Shown: in pieces, positions 1-6,850 of the stretch | Numbering within the stretch: position 1 is the stretch's first letter | How the letters are laid out: every line of letters begins with the position of its first letter | From: Verrucomicrobiales bacterium | GTDB taxonomy: Bacteria; Verrucomicrobiota; Verrucomicrobiia; Verrucomicrobiales; Akkermansiaceae | Assembly (NCBI GenBank): GCA_003527555.1 | Contig: DPWT01000141.1 | Location: 1 to 13,558, forward strand | Direction: 5' to 3' | Length of the DNA stretch: 13,558 nt | Made by a program: the position numbers and the translations under genes | Notes under the pieces: model-generated | Database searches by the model: none | Told to the model about the DNA's origin: nothing | Seen by the model: the letters and a program-made list of their open reading frames with translations, nothing else

Positions 1-1021
1 CGAGTTTCGCCCTACGGGCAATCGTAGTATTCGCCATCGATTGGTCAAACCAGTCTGCACCAATTGCATTGCTGACGTTGGAGGTGTGAGAAAAGGTATT
101 TGTTAATCTGAGGTTTTCAGCGAGTATGTTAGTGGTATTATTGATCGTTAGATTGATATCAAAAGGATGACCTGCGCGTATGGTCTCGGATGGTATTTGA
201 TGGTTTAATTTTAGAGTTGTGCTGCCTGGTATAGCCTTTGTCATGCGGTATCCATCGGTTTCCATGACGGCATTGAGTTCATTGATATAAAAAGGTATGA
301 AATTGGAGTAATTGACGATGGTCCCCAAGAAAGGAGCTGTTGCAAATGCACTATTCGTGCCGATGATTGTGGCCACACCATCATGCTCGATCATCGTAGG
401 CCCTCCAGAATCTCCTGTTTCGAAATGGACTTCATCAGAGTCAAAGCCCAGGGTGAGGTAGGAACTGCTGATAGTTTTAGTGGTTCTATCATCTACCGAG
501 ACATTGGCAAATGCTGCTGATGTTTGACTGCCTCCCTTGCCTCGCGTCCCCAAAATAACCAAGGGCTCGTTCAAGTAGGCATTGTCATTGGTTAAATTCA
601 AATAAGGATGATGACGGATGTTGTAGTTGGTGGGTATGGCTTGTGTTAGCTTGCCGATTAGCAAATCCGTTTGTTCTGATTGAGTGATGATAGTTTTTGA
701 ATCTACCACGAACGATTGTATGGTGTTATCTGGAGCAAAAAAGCGTATCGTTTGACCGGCGCTGGGAGCTACATGTGAGGCACCTACAAAGTGAATAGGT
801 GAAACCATCGTATATAATAAGCGCGTATCGGATGTTTTCCAGCCAACTCCCGTGAAATCTAAGTGGCTAAAAATAAAATTCGGGTTTCGCGCCGTGGGGT
901 TAGGAAACCCAATGAACGGGTCGTGTTTATTCGAATCATAAGAGCGGTGCACAAGCGCTCCAGCAGGTAGCATAAAAGCGAGCGAAATTGACAAGACTGT
1001 ATAATAAACGTGTAACCGCAT
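1..1021 (-). CDS. Secreted trypsin-like serine protease (family S1), 3' end beyond window
   Basis: The reading frame is open from the ATG at 1021-1019 to the window edge (340 codons) with no stop, so the C-terminus is missing. Residues 1-22 form a signal peptide: a short basic start, then a hydrophobic stretch ending in PAGA. The S1 triad is visible: His83 in VGASHV, at the place of the usual TAAHC; Asp119 in TDLLIGKL, matching the D-I-A-L-x-x-L element; and Ser205 in the classic GDSGGP (S205 codon at 409-407). From about residue 262 a second module begins. It is rich in Asn and Thr with hydrophobic alternation and resembles a DUF11 or CARDB-type beta-sandwich; that resemblance is an inference. 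The protein is probably exported and acts outside the cytoplasm or at the surface. No Shine-Dalgarno precedes the ATG. It is divergent from the Pro/Ala-rich gene at 1312. An outer-membrane or PEP-CTERM-like sorting signal could lie in the missing end. Confidence 0.83.
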   Translation of the reverse strand, partial: MRLHVYYTVLSISLAFMLPAGALVHRSYDSNKHDPFIGFPNPTARNPNFIFSHLDFTGVGWKTSDTRLLYTMVSPIHFVGASHVAPSAGQTIRFFAPDNTIQSFVVDSKTIITQSEQTDLLIGKLTQAIPTNYNIRHHPYLNLTNDNAYLNEPLVILGTRGKGGSQTSAAFANVSVDDRTTKTISSSYLTLGFDSDEVHFETGDSGGPTMIEHDGVATIIGTNSAFATAPFLGTIVNYSNFIPFYINELNAVMETDGYRMTKAIPGSTTLKLNHQIPSETIRAGHPFDINLTINNTTNILAENLRLTNTFSHTSNVSNAIGADWFDQSMANTTIARRAKL

Positions 1022-1230
1022 AGTCAATACAATGAAGTTATCATGCCTCAAAATGTTAGCAAGCTATCATTCATAATGAAAATTGTGGTTGTTATGGTTG
1101 CACAAATGTATGTTCAGTGGGTGATGTGACATTACCGTGCTGGTCTTGTGCCAGTGGTTCTTGCGACGATGTCAGATGCTTTGCTTTTGATAGAAGGGCA
1201 ATAATTAGCGTAAAAAAATTCGCTGTGGGT

Positions 1231-1260
1231 TTGACATGTCCCTTTCAACAATGCTTAAAT
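1231..1260 (+). promoter_or_regulatory. Candidate sigma70-type promoter for the Pro/Ala-rich gene
   Basis: TTGACA at 1231-1236 is a perfect -35 box. A weaker -10 candidate, TTAAAT at 1255-1260 (4 of 6 matches), follows after 18 bases. Initiation near 1267 would give a leader of about 45 bases to the ATG at 1312, which supports that start over the longer frame from 1117. The rest of the 1022-1311 intergenic stretch shows nothing else I can name. It must also hold the leftward protease promoter, which I could not identify. Confidence 0.4.
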
Positions 1261-1311
1261 CTACTCAGAGCATTAATCTTAATGCTTGCACCAACGAGAC
1301 CAAAACTACCT

Positions 1312-1809
1312 ATGAGTGACGACAACGACAACATCCCTAAGGCACCAAGCCCTCCAAGCGCACCTTCAAGGCCCGAGCCACCAGCACCGGCGCCAACGAT
1401 TCCATTAAAAACAGCCAGCTCAGCTCCAGCCAAGCCGCCTTCGTTAGCGCCGACCGTCCAATTGCAAGCTGGTGGTACATCTACAGCTCCAGCTCCAGCT
1501 CCCACGGTGAAACTCAGCACACCTGGCGCTACTGGTCCTGCTACTAGCAATTTATCGGGTGGTTCAGGCCAGGCACTTCCCAAGGCAACTGTTCAGCTTT
1601 TGCCAACGCAGCCAATGACTCCCGGGGTAGCTACCACTCAGCCTGCAACTATTCGCACTGCGGATACTGATGATACCGATGAGCCCGGTGAGGGTGCATC
1701 AGCAGGGCTTTCGGTCGTAGCATTAGTAGCTGCTTTAATAGTTCTTGGCGTTCAGATCGCCACTGCAAGTATCTGGGTCGATGGTGACTGGGGAAAGCTC
1801 TTCGAGTAA
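1312..1809 (+). CDS. Pro/Ala/Thr-rich repeat protein with C-terminal membrane anchor, function unknown
   Basis: This encodes 165 residues from the ATG at 1312. The frame is open back to 1117, but the upstream part reads like non-coding sequence (many Cys, no matching composition) and overlaps the promoter candidate, so I chose MSDDND as the start. Residues 1-115 are low-complexity, dominated by Pro, Ala, Thr and Ser. Within them the motif (A/P)-x-T-(I/V)-x-L recurs around Thr29, Thr48, Thr65 and Thr93, with a degenerate copy (PATIR) at Thr113. Residues 118-128 are acidic. About 131-153 is one hydrophobic transmembrane helix, followed by a short tail ending in WGKLFE. There is no signal peptide, so a tail-anchored membrane protein with a cytoplasmic disordered N-terminus is likely. 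I do not recognise the family. Codon-level purine bias and the terminal helix argue for a real gene, but composition alone is weak proof. Confidence 0.55.
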   Translation: MSDDNDNIPKAPSPPSAPSRPEPPAPAPTIPLKTASSAPAKPPSLAPTVQLQAGGTSTAPAPAPTVKLSTPGATGPATSNLSGGSGQALPKATVQLLPTQPMTPGVATTQPATIRTADTDDTDEPGEGASAGLSVVALVAALIVLGVQIATASIWVDGDWGKLFE

Positions 1810-1864
1810 TTGCTTTGACATGTTTCTACTAATTCAAACAAACATAAGAACTTAACTTAACGAT

Positions 1865-1945
1865 ATGGTAATACAAATTATTTTGCTTCTCATTGGTGGC
1901 TTAGTTGCATGGTTGGCTTTCTCGACTGGCAACCTACCCCTATAG
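1865..1945 (+). CDS. Possible 26-residue single-span membrane peptide
   Basis: A short frame runs from the ATG at 1865 to TAG at 1943-1945. The peptide begins MVIQIILLLIGG and is one hydrophobic helix followed by a short polar end (STGNLPL). It lies 55 bases after the Pro/Ala-rich membrane protein on the same strand. A perfect TTGACA (1815-1820) lies upstream, but with no well-spaced -10. No ribosome-binding site is visible. A frame this short can arise by chance; the main support is its coherent membrane-helix character. Confidence 0.25.
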   Translation: MVIQIILLLIGGLVAWLAFSTGNLPL

Positions 1946-1968
1946 TTTGGGTGTTTTCATTTTCTCAT

Positions 1969-2000
1969 GAGCCGTTCGTGGAAATTTCTGCGGGCGGCTC
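1969..2000. repeat. Nested inverted repeat abutting the trxA -35 box
   Basis: GAGCCG at 1969-1974 pairs with CGGCTC at 1995-2000. Between them, and exactly centred, lies the palindrome GAAATTTC at 1981-1988. The two arms and the core share one dyad axis, with six unpaired bases on each side. There is no T-run on either side, so it is not an intrinsic terminator. It ends directly against TTGACG at 2001, which suits an operator upstream of the thioredoxin promoter. This reading is an inference. Confidence 0.4.
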
Positions 2001-2030
2001 TTGACGTATCCACTCGGCTGTACATATTTC
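2001..2030 (+). promoter_or_regulatory. Candidate trxA promoter giving a very short or absent leader
   Basis: TTGACG at 2001-2006 is a 5-of-6 -35 box. Possible -10 boxes are CATATT at 2023-2028 (16-base spacer) or TATTTC at 2025-2030 (18-base spacer). Either would start transcription at about 2035, on or next to the trxA ATG, so the mRNA may be nearly leaderless. The TTGAC...TATTTC arrangement recurs upstream of rpmB. Confidence 0.4.
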
Positions 2031-2034
2031 CGCC

Positions 2035-2355
2035 ATGGCAAATACATATAATGAAGACAATTTCGATGCTGAAGTGATTAACTCAGACAAGCCCGTGCTT
2101 GTAGACTTTTGGGCAGAGTGGTGTGGTCCGTGTAAAATGATATCCCCGCTGATTGATCAATTAGCTGACGCAGTTGGCGACACCGCTGCTGTTGGTAAAG
2201 TTGAGGTTGATACCAATCAAGCACTTGCTGGTAAGTATGGCGTTCGTTCTATTCCCTGTTTGCTTTTCTTCAAAAATGGTGAAGTGAAAGAGACGATCAC
2301 GGGTGCAAACGTGACGCTTGATCAGCTCAAGTCTACTCTTGAGGGACTTGCTTAA
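2035..2355 (+). CDS. trxA: Thioredoxin
   Basis: A 106-residue protein of normal thioredoxin length with no signal peptide, so a cytoplasmic disulfide reductase that is recycled by thioredoxin reductase. The redox motif WCGPC is at residues 29-33 and follows VDFWAEW. The buried aspartate is Asp24 and the cis-proline is Pro74 in SIPC. The residue after the cis-proline is Cys75, where E. coli thioredoxin has Thr, so the protein has a third cysteine close to the active site. The start is clear from family alignment (MANTYNEDNF). No Shine-Dalgarno is present and the promoter seems to end at the start codon. The VanZ-like gene follows after 28 bases and is probably cotranscribed. Confidence 0.97.
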   Translation: MANTYNEDNFDAEVINSDKPVLVDFWAEWCGPCKMISPLIDQLADAVGDTAAVGKVEVDTNQALAGKYGVRSIPCLLFFKNGEVKETITGANVTLDQLKSTLEGLA

Positions 2356-2383
2356 TAGTTGAAAACAGCTAAATCGGGACATA

Positions 2384-2839
2384 GTGAATATATCCCGCAA
2401 AATTGACCAATTTGCCGCGTGGCTTCCTTTGAGGCCCGCGGCATATATGTGTATGCTTGCTATTTGGACGGTTACGCTATGGTTTTTGTCTGCAAGCAGT
2501 CCGGGCTCAGAGAGTGCTCCCAAGATCCCGCATTTGGATAAAATTGCGCATTTTTCTTATTTTCTTTGCGGGGGGGCAGCATTTGCTGCTTTTTTAGGGC
2601 TTAAGTGGCCTGAGTGCTCTCGGTTTCTTGTTTTCACGATGGTTTCAGTGGTATTTTGCCTAATTGGTAGGCTGGACGAGTATCACCAGTCATTTACGCC
2701 CGGTAGATCAGCAAACGATATTGGCGACTGGATCGCGGATTGCATGGGAGCTGTGGTTGGTGGGCTGCTTGTAATCACCATTTTGTTGCCTCGTATGCAT
2801 AAGCATGTAAAAAAAATATGCGAGATCAGTAAAAGATAG
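2384..2839 (+). CDS. VanZ-like membrane protein
   Basis: A 151-residue protein starting at GTG, 28 bases after trxA. It shows the VanZ-like (PF04892) pattern: a first membrane helix at about 21-38 ending in LSASSPG, then HLDKIAHF at 50-57, helices at about 57-73 and 80-95, DEYHQSFTPGR at 98-108, and D112, D115 and D119 leading into a final helix at about 120-135. The tail is basic (HKHVKK). The family name comes from the VanZ protein of enterococcal glycopeptide-resistance clusters. Most members lie outside resistance loci and have no settled biochemical role, so I infer nothing beyond an inner-membrane protein. There is no resistance cluster here. The GTG start is the first in the frame; an ATG at codon 22 would cut into the first helix and is less likely. 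Confidence 0.85.
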   Translation: MNISRKIDQFAAWLPLRPAAYMCMLAIWTVTLWFLSASSPGSESAPKIPHLDKIAHFSYFLCGGAAFAAFLGLKWPECSRFLVFTMVSVVFCLIGRLDEYHQSFTPGRSANDIGDWIADCMGAVVGGLLVITILLPRMHKHVKKICEISKR

Positions 2840-2848
2840 CTAATTCTC

Positions 2849-2876
2849 TTGACTGATAGCTACCGAAGTGTATTTC
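2849..2876 (+). promoter_or_regulatory. Candidate rpmB promoter
   Basis: TTGACT at 2849-2854 is a 5-of-6 -35 box, followed 16 bases later by TATTTC at 2871-2876. The resulting leader to rpmB would be about 40 bases and AT-rich. The exact octamer GATAGCTA occurs at 2835-2842 and 2855-2862, once on each side of the -35 box and 20 bases apart, so both copies lie on one helix face. This could be a regulator site or chance. Confidence 0.45.
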
Positions 2877-2923
2877 TCGCCGCCCGCAATTAACTATTTT
2901 TCAATTCAATATTTATTAAAGTA

Positions 2924-3187
2924 ATGGCCAGAGTATGCAGCATCAGAGGTTCCCGTGTCCGTGTAGGTGGTAGAGTTCACCGCTCTGGTCTCGCTAAGAA
3001 GAAGGGTGGTATTGGTCGGCACGTCACCAAGGTAGTAAAACGTTCAGTTTCTCCCAATCTACACACCAAGCGTATCTACGTTCCTGAGCTTGGACGTCAT
3101 GTAAAGCTCAAGCTCAGTGCTAAAGCTATTAAGACAATCAATAAGAATGGTGCCTATGTCACTCTGAAGAAAGCCGGTTTGATCTAG
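2924..3187 (+). CDS. rpmB: 50S ribosomal protein L28
   Basis: An 87-residue, strongly basic protein of the large ribosomal subunit. It starts MARVCSIRGSRVRVG, matching the N-terminal L28 pattern, where other members read C-x-x-T/R-G-x-x-x-x-G. It continues with SPNLHTKRIYVPE, equivalent to the F-x-P-N-L-x-x-x-R-F/L/I-W/Y segment, and VKLKLSAKAIKTINKNG, equivalent to V-x-L-x-V-S-A-x-x-L-R-x-I-D-K-x-G. Between them, KKKGGIGRHVTKVVKR (about 25-40) is a lysine/glycine-rich insertion that I recall from chlamydial L28, which favours a PVC-group host. It appears to be a single-gene unit with its own promoter upstream and an intrinsic terminator 28 bases after the stop. rpmG, its usual partner in many bacteria, is not adjacent. 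Confidence 0.97.
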   Translation: MARVCSIRGSRVRVGGRVHRSGLAKKKGGIGRHVTKVVKRSVSPNLHTKRIYVPELGRHVKLKLSAKAIKTINKNGAYVTLKKAGLI

Positions 3188-3215
3188 GTTTAGCTCATCA
3201 ATCAAATTTAATAAG

Positions 3216-3244
3216 AGCGATGACCGATAGGTTGTCGCTTTTTT
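3216..3244 (+). terminator. Intrinsic terminator after rpmB
   Basis: A ten-pair hairpin is formed by AGCGATGACC (3216-3225) and GGTTGTCGCT (3230-3239). It closes a GATA loop; two of the pairs are G-U. Six T residues (3239-3244) follow the stem. Stem, tight loop and T-run make this the best terminator in the window, and it isolates rpmB from the lipoprotein gene. Confidence 0.85.
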
Positions 3245-3282
3245 GCTTCACGGAAATCTTGTTGCGTAGCTAGACTGATTGT

Positions 3283-4974
3283 ATGGGAAAACTTCTGACC
3301 GTATTCGCTGTTGCTCTAATTATTTTTGCGGCCTGCAATAAGAGCCCAGAACAACAAGCTGGAAATACCAGAACTGCGAGTGAATCAGCTAATGAAAAAT
3401 TAGTATCATTGGATAGTGCTCAAGCTCCATCCTTCCACAACGCATTGGTAAATGTGGCCAGTAATCTTGAGACTAATGGATCTCATCTATCAGTGACTCA
3501 TATCGATGAGGATCTCAAACAGCTCGCCGAAGTCATGGACGGACTGCTTGATGTGGCGCGACAAACTTCCGATGAAGTGCCGCTGAATTTGAGTGTGGTG
3601 AATTTAGTCAATGACCTTGGGTTAGAAAAAATTGATGCTGTGGGGCGAAGTTCACGATGGAATGAAAGTGCATGGCACAATCGGTTGTTCATACAAACTG
3701 GAGGGAGCCGCAGTGGCGTTCTCTCGCTTATGGGTGATGAGGGAACTGCTTGGAGAGCGGGAGATTTCGCACCTGCCGACGCAGATGTGGTAGTTGAATT
3801 TGAGCTGAATCTGCGCCGCCTCAGGCAAACGATGTTGATTGTGAGCGCTGCATTTGATGAACAGACACAGCAGGGATTTCTTGAGGCGATGCAGGAGAAA
3901 ATAGCTGATAGCGCGATGACGGTGGGTGATTTATTAGGAAAGATGGATATACGTGCTACACTGGTCATATCCCTTGACAGGGAGCAGCGCTGGAATGTGT
4001 CCGAGCAGGTCGAGCTACCAACAATGCTTGTGACCTTACGTATCGAGAGAGGAATGTGGCTGTGGAGGCAGTTTGGTGAGCATATCGAGGCGGATGCCGA
4101 AGTCAGCGAGAAGGATGGACTCAAGATCGTCAAGGCACCCGAAGAAATGGATACGCCCATGGGTAAGCTCAAACCTGTGATCATATTGGACGAATCCAAA
4201 GATGTCATTTTGGTTTCCTTGTCGGAAGCTTACTTGGAGAAATGCCGATCAGGGAAAACTACATTATCCAGTAGCGACGACCTTAAGTCAGCAACCACAG
4301 GGTTTCCAGCCAAAGGTAATGGGCTTATTTATGTCTCGAGAGATTTTTGTAAAGAGCTTGTCGAGCAGGTCATTCAGGTTAGAAAGAACATGCCAAAGGA
4401 TGGTGAAGCAACGGCACTTTTTGATGGGTTGTTAGGGGTTTCGAACCTGTCCGCGAATGATGTGGTGCACGGCTACGCGTGCTGTATTGCCAACACGAAA
4501 AGCGGTATTTTGATCGTGGGTAACTCTCCCATGCCAGACAAAGGTTATGGGATGATGAGTAGTGTTGCTCCCATTTCTGCAATGGCAGCTATAGCGACCC
4601 CCATGATTCTTAAACAAAAGAAAAAAGCACAGCTTGTCCAAGTGGTATCTAACATGAAGAAAATGTATTACCTGTTTATTGATTATGATATAGATGAAGG
4701 TAAATTCCCCGAGCAACTGGAGGACTTGGTTAAGAAAGGATATCTTAAACAAGACACCCTTACGATGTTGAATAGCTGTCATGCAGACGGCGAAGATAGA
4801 CCGCTTGTCTATATCCCTGGTTTCAGGACGTCGGACCATTCGGCGACTATTATCATGCATACCCCTGCACCCATCGACGGGAAGCGAACATATTTGAGAA
4901 TCGATGGTGAAGTGAAAACGATGAAGGAAGCTTCTTTCCAGCAACTGATTAAGGTACAAGGCGCGCGTGAGTAG
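3283..4974 (+). CDS. Large lipoprotein with pseudopilin-like C-terminal region, function unknown
   Basis: A 563-residue protein. The N-terminus is a lipoprotein signal: MGKLL, a hydrophobic core, then the lipobox FAAC with Cys18 as the lipidation site, followed by a polar, Ser/Asn-rich linker. Residues 60-420 are a mixed alpha/beta region in which I recognise no domain. At about 427-443 a second hydrophobic segment (SVAPISAMAAIATPMIL) is followed by KQKKKAQ. After that come VVSNMKKMYYLF, KFPEQLEDLVKKGYL and RPLVYIPGF, an order of elements that resembles the helix and head of type II secretion pseudopilins common in Verrucomicrobia and Planctomycetes. The Phe/Glu prepilin-peptidase site is missing. 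A lipid anchor plus an internal membrane-like helix is unusual. The gene lies 38 bases after the rpmB terminator and 136 bases before the ABC exporter. A joint role in envelope export is possible but unproven. Confidence 0.8.
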   Translation: MGKLLTVFAVALIIFAACNKSPEQQAGNTRTASESANEKLVSLDSAQAPSFHNALVNVASNLETNGSHLSVTHIDEDLKQLAEVMDGLLDVARQTSDEVPLNLSVVNLVNDLGLEKIDAVGRSSRWNESAWHNRLFIQTGGSRSGVLSLMGDEGTAWRAGDFAPADADVVVEFELNLRRLRQTMLIVSAAFDEQTQQGFLEAMQEKIADSAMTVGDLLGKMDIRATLVISLDREQRWNVSEQVELPTMLVTLRIERGMWLWRQFGEHIEADAEVSEKDGLKIVKAPEEMDTPMGKLKPVIILDESKDVILVSLSEAYLEKCRSGKTTLSSSDDLKSATTGFPAKGNGLIYVSRDFCKELVEQVIQVRKNMPKDGEATALFDGLLGVSNLSANDVVHGYACCIANTKSGILIVGNSPMPDKGYGMMSSVAPISAMAAIATPMILKQKKKAQLVQVVSNMKKMYYLFIDYDIDEGKFPEQLEDLVKKGYLKQDTLTMLNSCHADGEDRPLVYIPGFRTSDHSATIIMHTPAPIDGKRTYLRIDGEVKTMKEASFQQLIKVQGARE

Positions 4975-5110
4975 CTCAAGGTTTAGACAGACTTATGGTG
5001 AAGTTATTGCGATTATGCCGGTGCTCTGCGCGGGCTTGCCCCATCAAGATATCTAGTGTAAACAGCACACAGCGATGCGGTGATCTGTCCGTGTCTGCCG
5101 CACTTAATTT

Positions 5111-6850
5111 ATGAAGCGTTTCTTCCCATACTATCGCTACCTGTTCGAGGTGAAGTGGTATTTCCTGCTTGCGGTGCTATCTGGCGTAGGATTTGGTGTG
5201 GCGACGGGCCTAGGTATGCCATACATGATGAAAACTGTCCTTCCTGAGATGTTTAGGGGTGATGAGATTTCGTGGGTGGAATTAATACCTGTGGCATTAA
5301 TTTTGCCCGCAGCATTTTTTGCCCGTGGCCTTTGTGACTACGTCAACAGTTACCTTATCCAATACTGTGGTGGGCGAGTGCTTGAGCGAATTCAGGTGCA
5401 GCTATTTAAAAGGTTACAGTTCCTTTCGGTTGGGTTTTTCCAGCAAAACAAAAGTGGCGACCTTTTAAGCCGTCTTATGGTGGATACACAAATGATGCGT
5501 AATGTGTTGGTCAATATTTCTAATGATTTGATCAAGCAACCGATGGTGTTGATTTCTGCTATAACGTATCTGGTGGTTCAATCAATTGAGCGCGGTGAGA
5601 TGTTCTTCTTGTTGGTTTGTATGGCGACTATACCGATGTGTGTTTTCCCCATTCGAATTTTTGCGAAAAGGCTCAAATCTAAAGCTGAAAAAGTGCAATC
5701 TGAGATGGGAACTATCTCGGCCTCGGTCACAGACAGTATTCAGGCGCCGCAGGAAATTCGTGCATACAACATGCAGAGGAAAGTAATCTCCGCATTTCGA
5801 ACTAAAGTTCTGCAATTATTCAAGGCACGAATGAAGGTGGTCAAATATGACAATATGATTTCTCCCTCAGTGGAGATCATTTCATCCTTCGGCATTGCGG
5901 CAGCTATTCTCTATGCGGGAAGATCGGGAATGGAATTCGACAAAGATCTCATGCCCTTGTTAATGGCGTTATATCTTTGTTATGCACCGATTAAGGTCTT
6001 GGGTAAGGTCAGTGCACGTATTCAGAAGGGTTTGGCATCACTTGACCGTGTTGAGTATATTCTCAATCATGATGCTATGCTTGCAGATCCGGAAAAGCCT
6101 CTGCCATTAAATAATGTGAAGGGCGAGGTGTGTTTTGATGATGTTTCCTTTGGCTATAGAGACAATCAGACTGTAATCAAGGACATCAATATCACCGTTC
6201 CTCAGGGGCAAGTGGTGGCTTTGGTTGGGCCAAGTGGTGCTGGTAAAACTACTTTCGCGAGTTTGGTTCCTCGGTTTTACGATGTTACGAAAGGCGTCAT
6301 TAGTGTGGATGGGCATGATGTTCGTAAAGTTACCAAGGAGCAGTTGCGTGATGGAGTTGCGATCGTTTCTCAGAGCCCGGTGTTATTCAATGATTCCGTG
6401 ATGGAGAATATTCGTATTGGTCGTCCTGGGGCCAGTGATGCAGAGGTTATTAAAGCTGCAGAGAAAGCCCACGCCGATAAGTTTATATCTGAGATGGACG
6501 GGGGTGAAGGCTACTCGACGACAGTTGGGGAAAAAGGATCAAACCTCTCCGGTGGTCAGCGCCAGCGTATCGCTATCGCGCGAGCATTTCTGAAAGATGC
6601 CCCTATTCTAATTATGGATGAAGCGACTTCTGCCCTTGATAGCGAGAGCGAGGCAAGGATCCAAGCAGAGCTTGAGGATTTGGTTCAAGGGCGCACAACC
6701 TTCATCATTGCGCACCGATTTAGTACCATTAAGATTTGCGATCGTATCCTCGTGTTTGAGGATGGTGGTATTGTTGCTGATGGTCCTCATGAGGATATTT
6801 ATCAAAGCAGTGCGCTATACCGTGATTTATACGACCGCCAATCGGGATGA
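5111..6850 (+). CDS. MsbA-like ABC exporter half-transporter (permease fused to ATPase)
   Basis: A 579-residue protein with the length and layout of MsbA-type exporters, which work as homodimers and flip lipids or export drugs or peptides across the inner membrane. Six hydrophobic segments lie at about 16-38, 57-75, 140-158, 163-181, 250-270 and 280-300. The ATPase domain begins near 335. It carries Walker A GPSGAGKTT at 373-381 (Lys379), the Q-loop Gln421, the signature LSGGQ at 479-483, Walker B ILIMDE with Asp503 and the catalytic Glu504, and the H-loop His535. All ATPase residues are intact, so the transporter should be active. The substrate cannot be read from sequence; lipid A core export (MsbA) is one option and drug export another. 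There is no Shine-Dalgarno. It is convergent with bioF, with 26 bases between the stops and no clear terminator there. Confidence 0.95.
   Translation: MKRFFPYYRYLFEVKWYFLLAVLSGVGFGVATGLGMPYMMKTVLPEMFRGDEISWVELIPVALILPAAFFARGLCDYVNSYLIQYCGGRVLERIQVQLFKRLQFLSVGFFQQNKSGDLLSRLMVDTQMMRNVLVNISNDLIKQPMVLISAITYLVVQSIERGEMFFLLVCMATIPMCVFPIRIFAKRLKSKAEKVQSEMGTISASVTDSIQAPQEIRAYNMQRKVISAFRTKVLQLFKARMKVVKYDNMISPSVEIISSFGIAAAILYAGRSGMEFDKDLMPLLMALYLCYAPIKVLGKVSARIQKGLASLDRVEYILNHDAMLADPEKPLPLNNVKGEVCFDDVSFGYRDNQTVIKDINITVPQGQVVALVGPSGAGKTTFASLVPRFYDVTKGVISVDGHDVRKVTKEQLRDGVAIVSQSPVLFNDSVMENIRIGRPGASDAEVIKAAEKAHADKFISEMDGGEGYSTTVGEKGSNLSGGQRQRIAIARAFLKDAPILIMDEATSALDSESEARIQAELEDLVQGRTTFIIAHRFSTIKICDRILVFEDGGIVADGPHEDIYQSSALYRDLYDRQSG

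Noticed and set aside
1117..1311. N-terminal extension of the Pro/Ala-rich protein back to an ATG at 1117
   Set aside because: The extra 65 residues are Cys-rich and unlike the rest, and the stretch contains the best promoter candidate for the gene; the ATG at 1312 is more likely.
1245..1583. Open frame of 112 residues on the - strand
   Set aside because: It is the complement of the Pro/Ala-rich coding repeats; Gly/Ala/Val-rich composition mirrors the sense strand and there is no domain or signal.
2384..2839. Glycopeptide-resistance locus because of the VanZ-like protein
   Set aside because: No vanA/H/X-type ligase, dehydrogenase or dipeptidase nearby; VanZ-like proteins are widespread outside resistance clusters.
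3498..4208. 236-residue open frame on the - strand inside the lipoprotein gene
   Set aside because: Serine-rich antisense shadow of the lipoprotein reading frame, no recognisable domain.
4967..5056. 29-residue frame from a GTG overlapping the lipoprotein stop codon
   Set aside because: Stop-start overlap suggests translational coupling, but the peptide has no coherent feature and there is no ribosome-binding site; chance is as likely.
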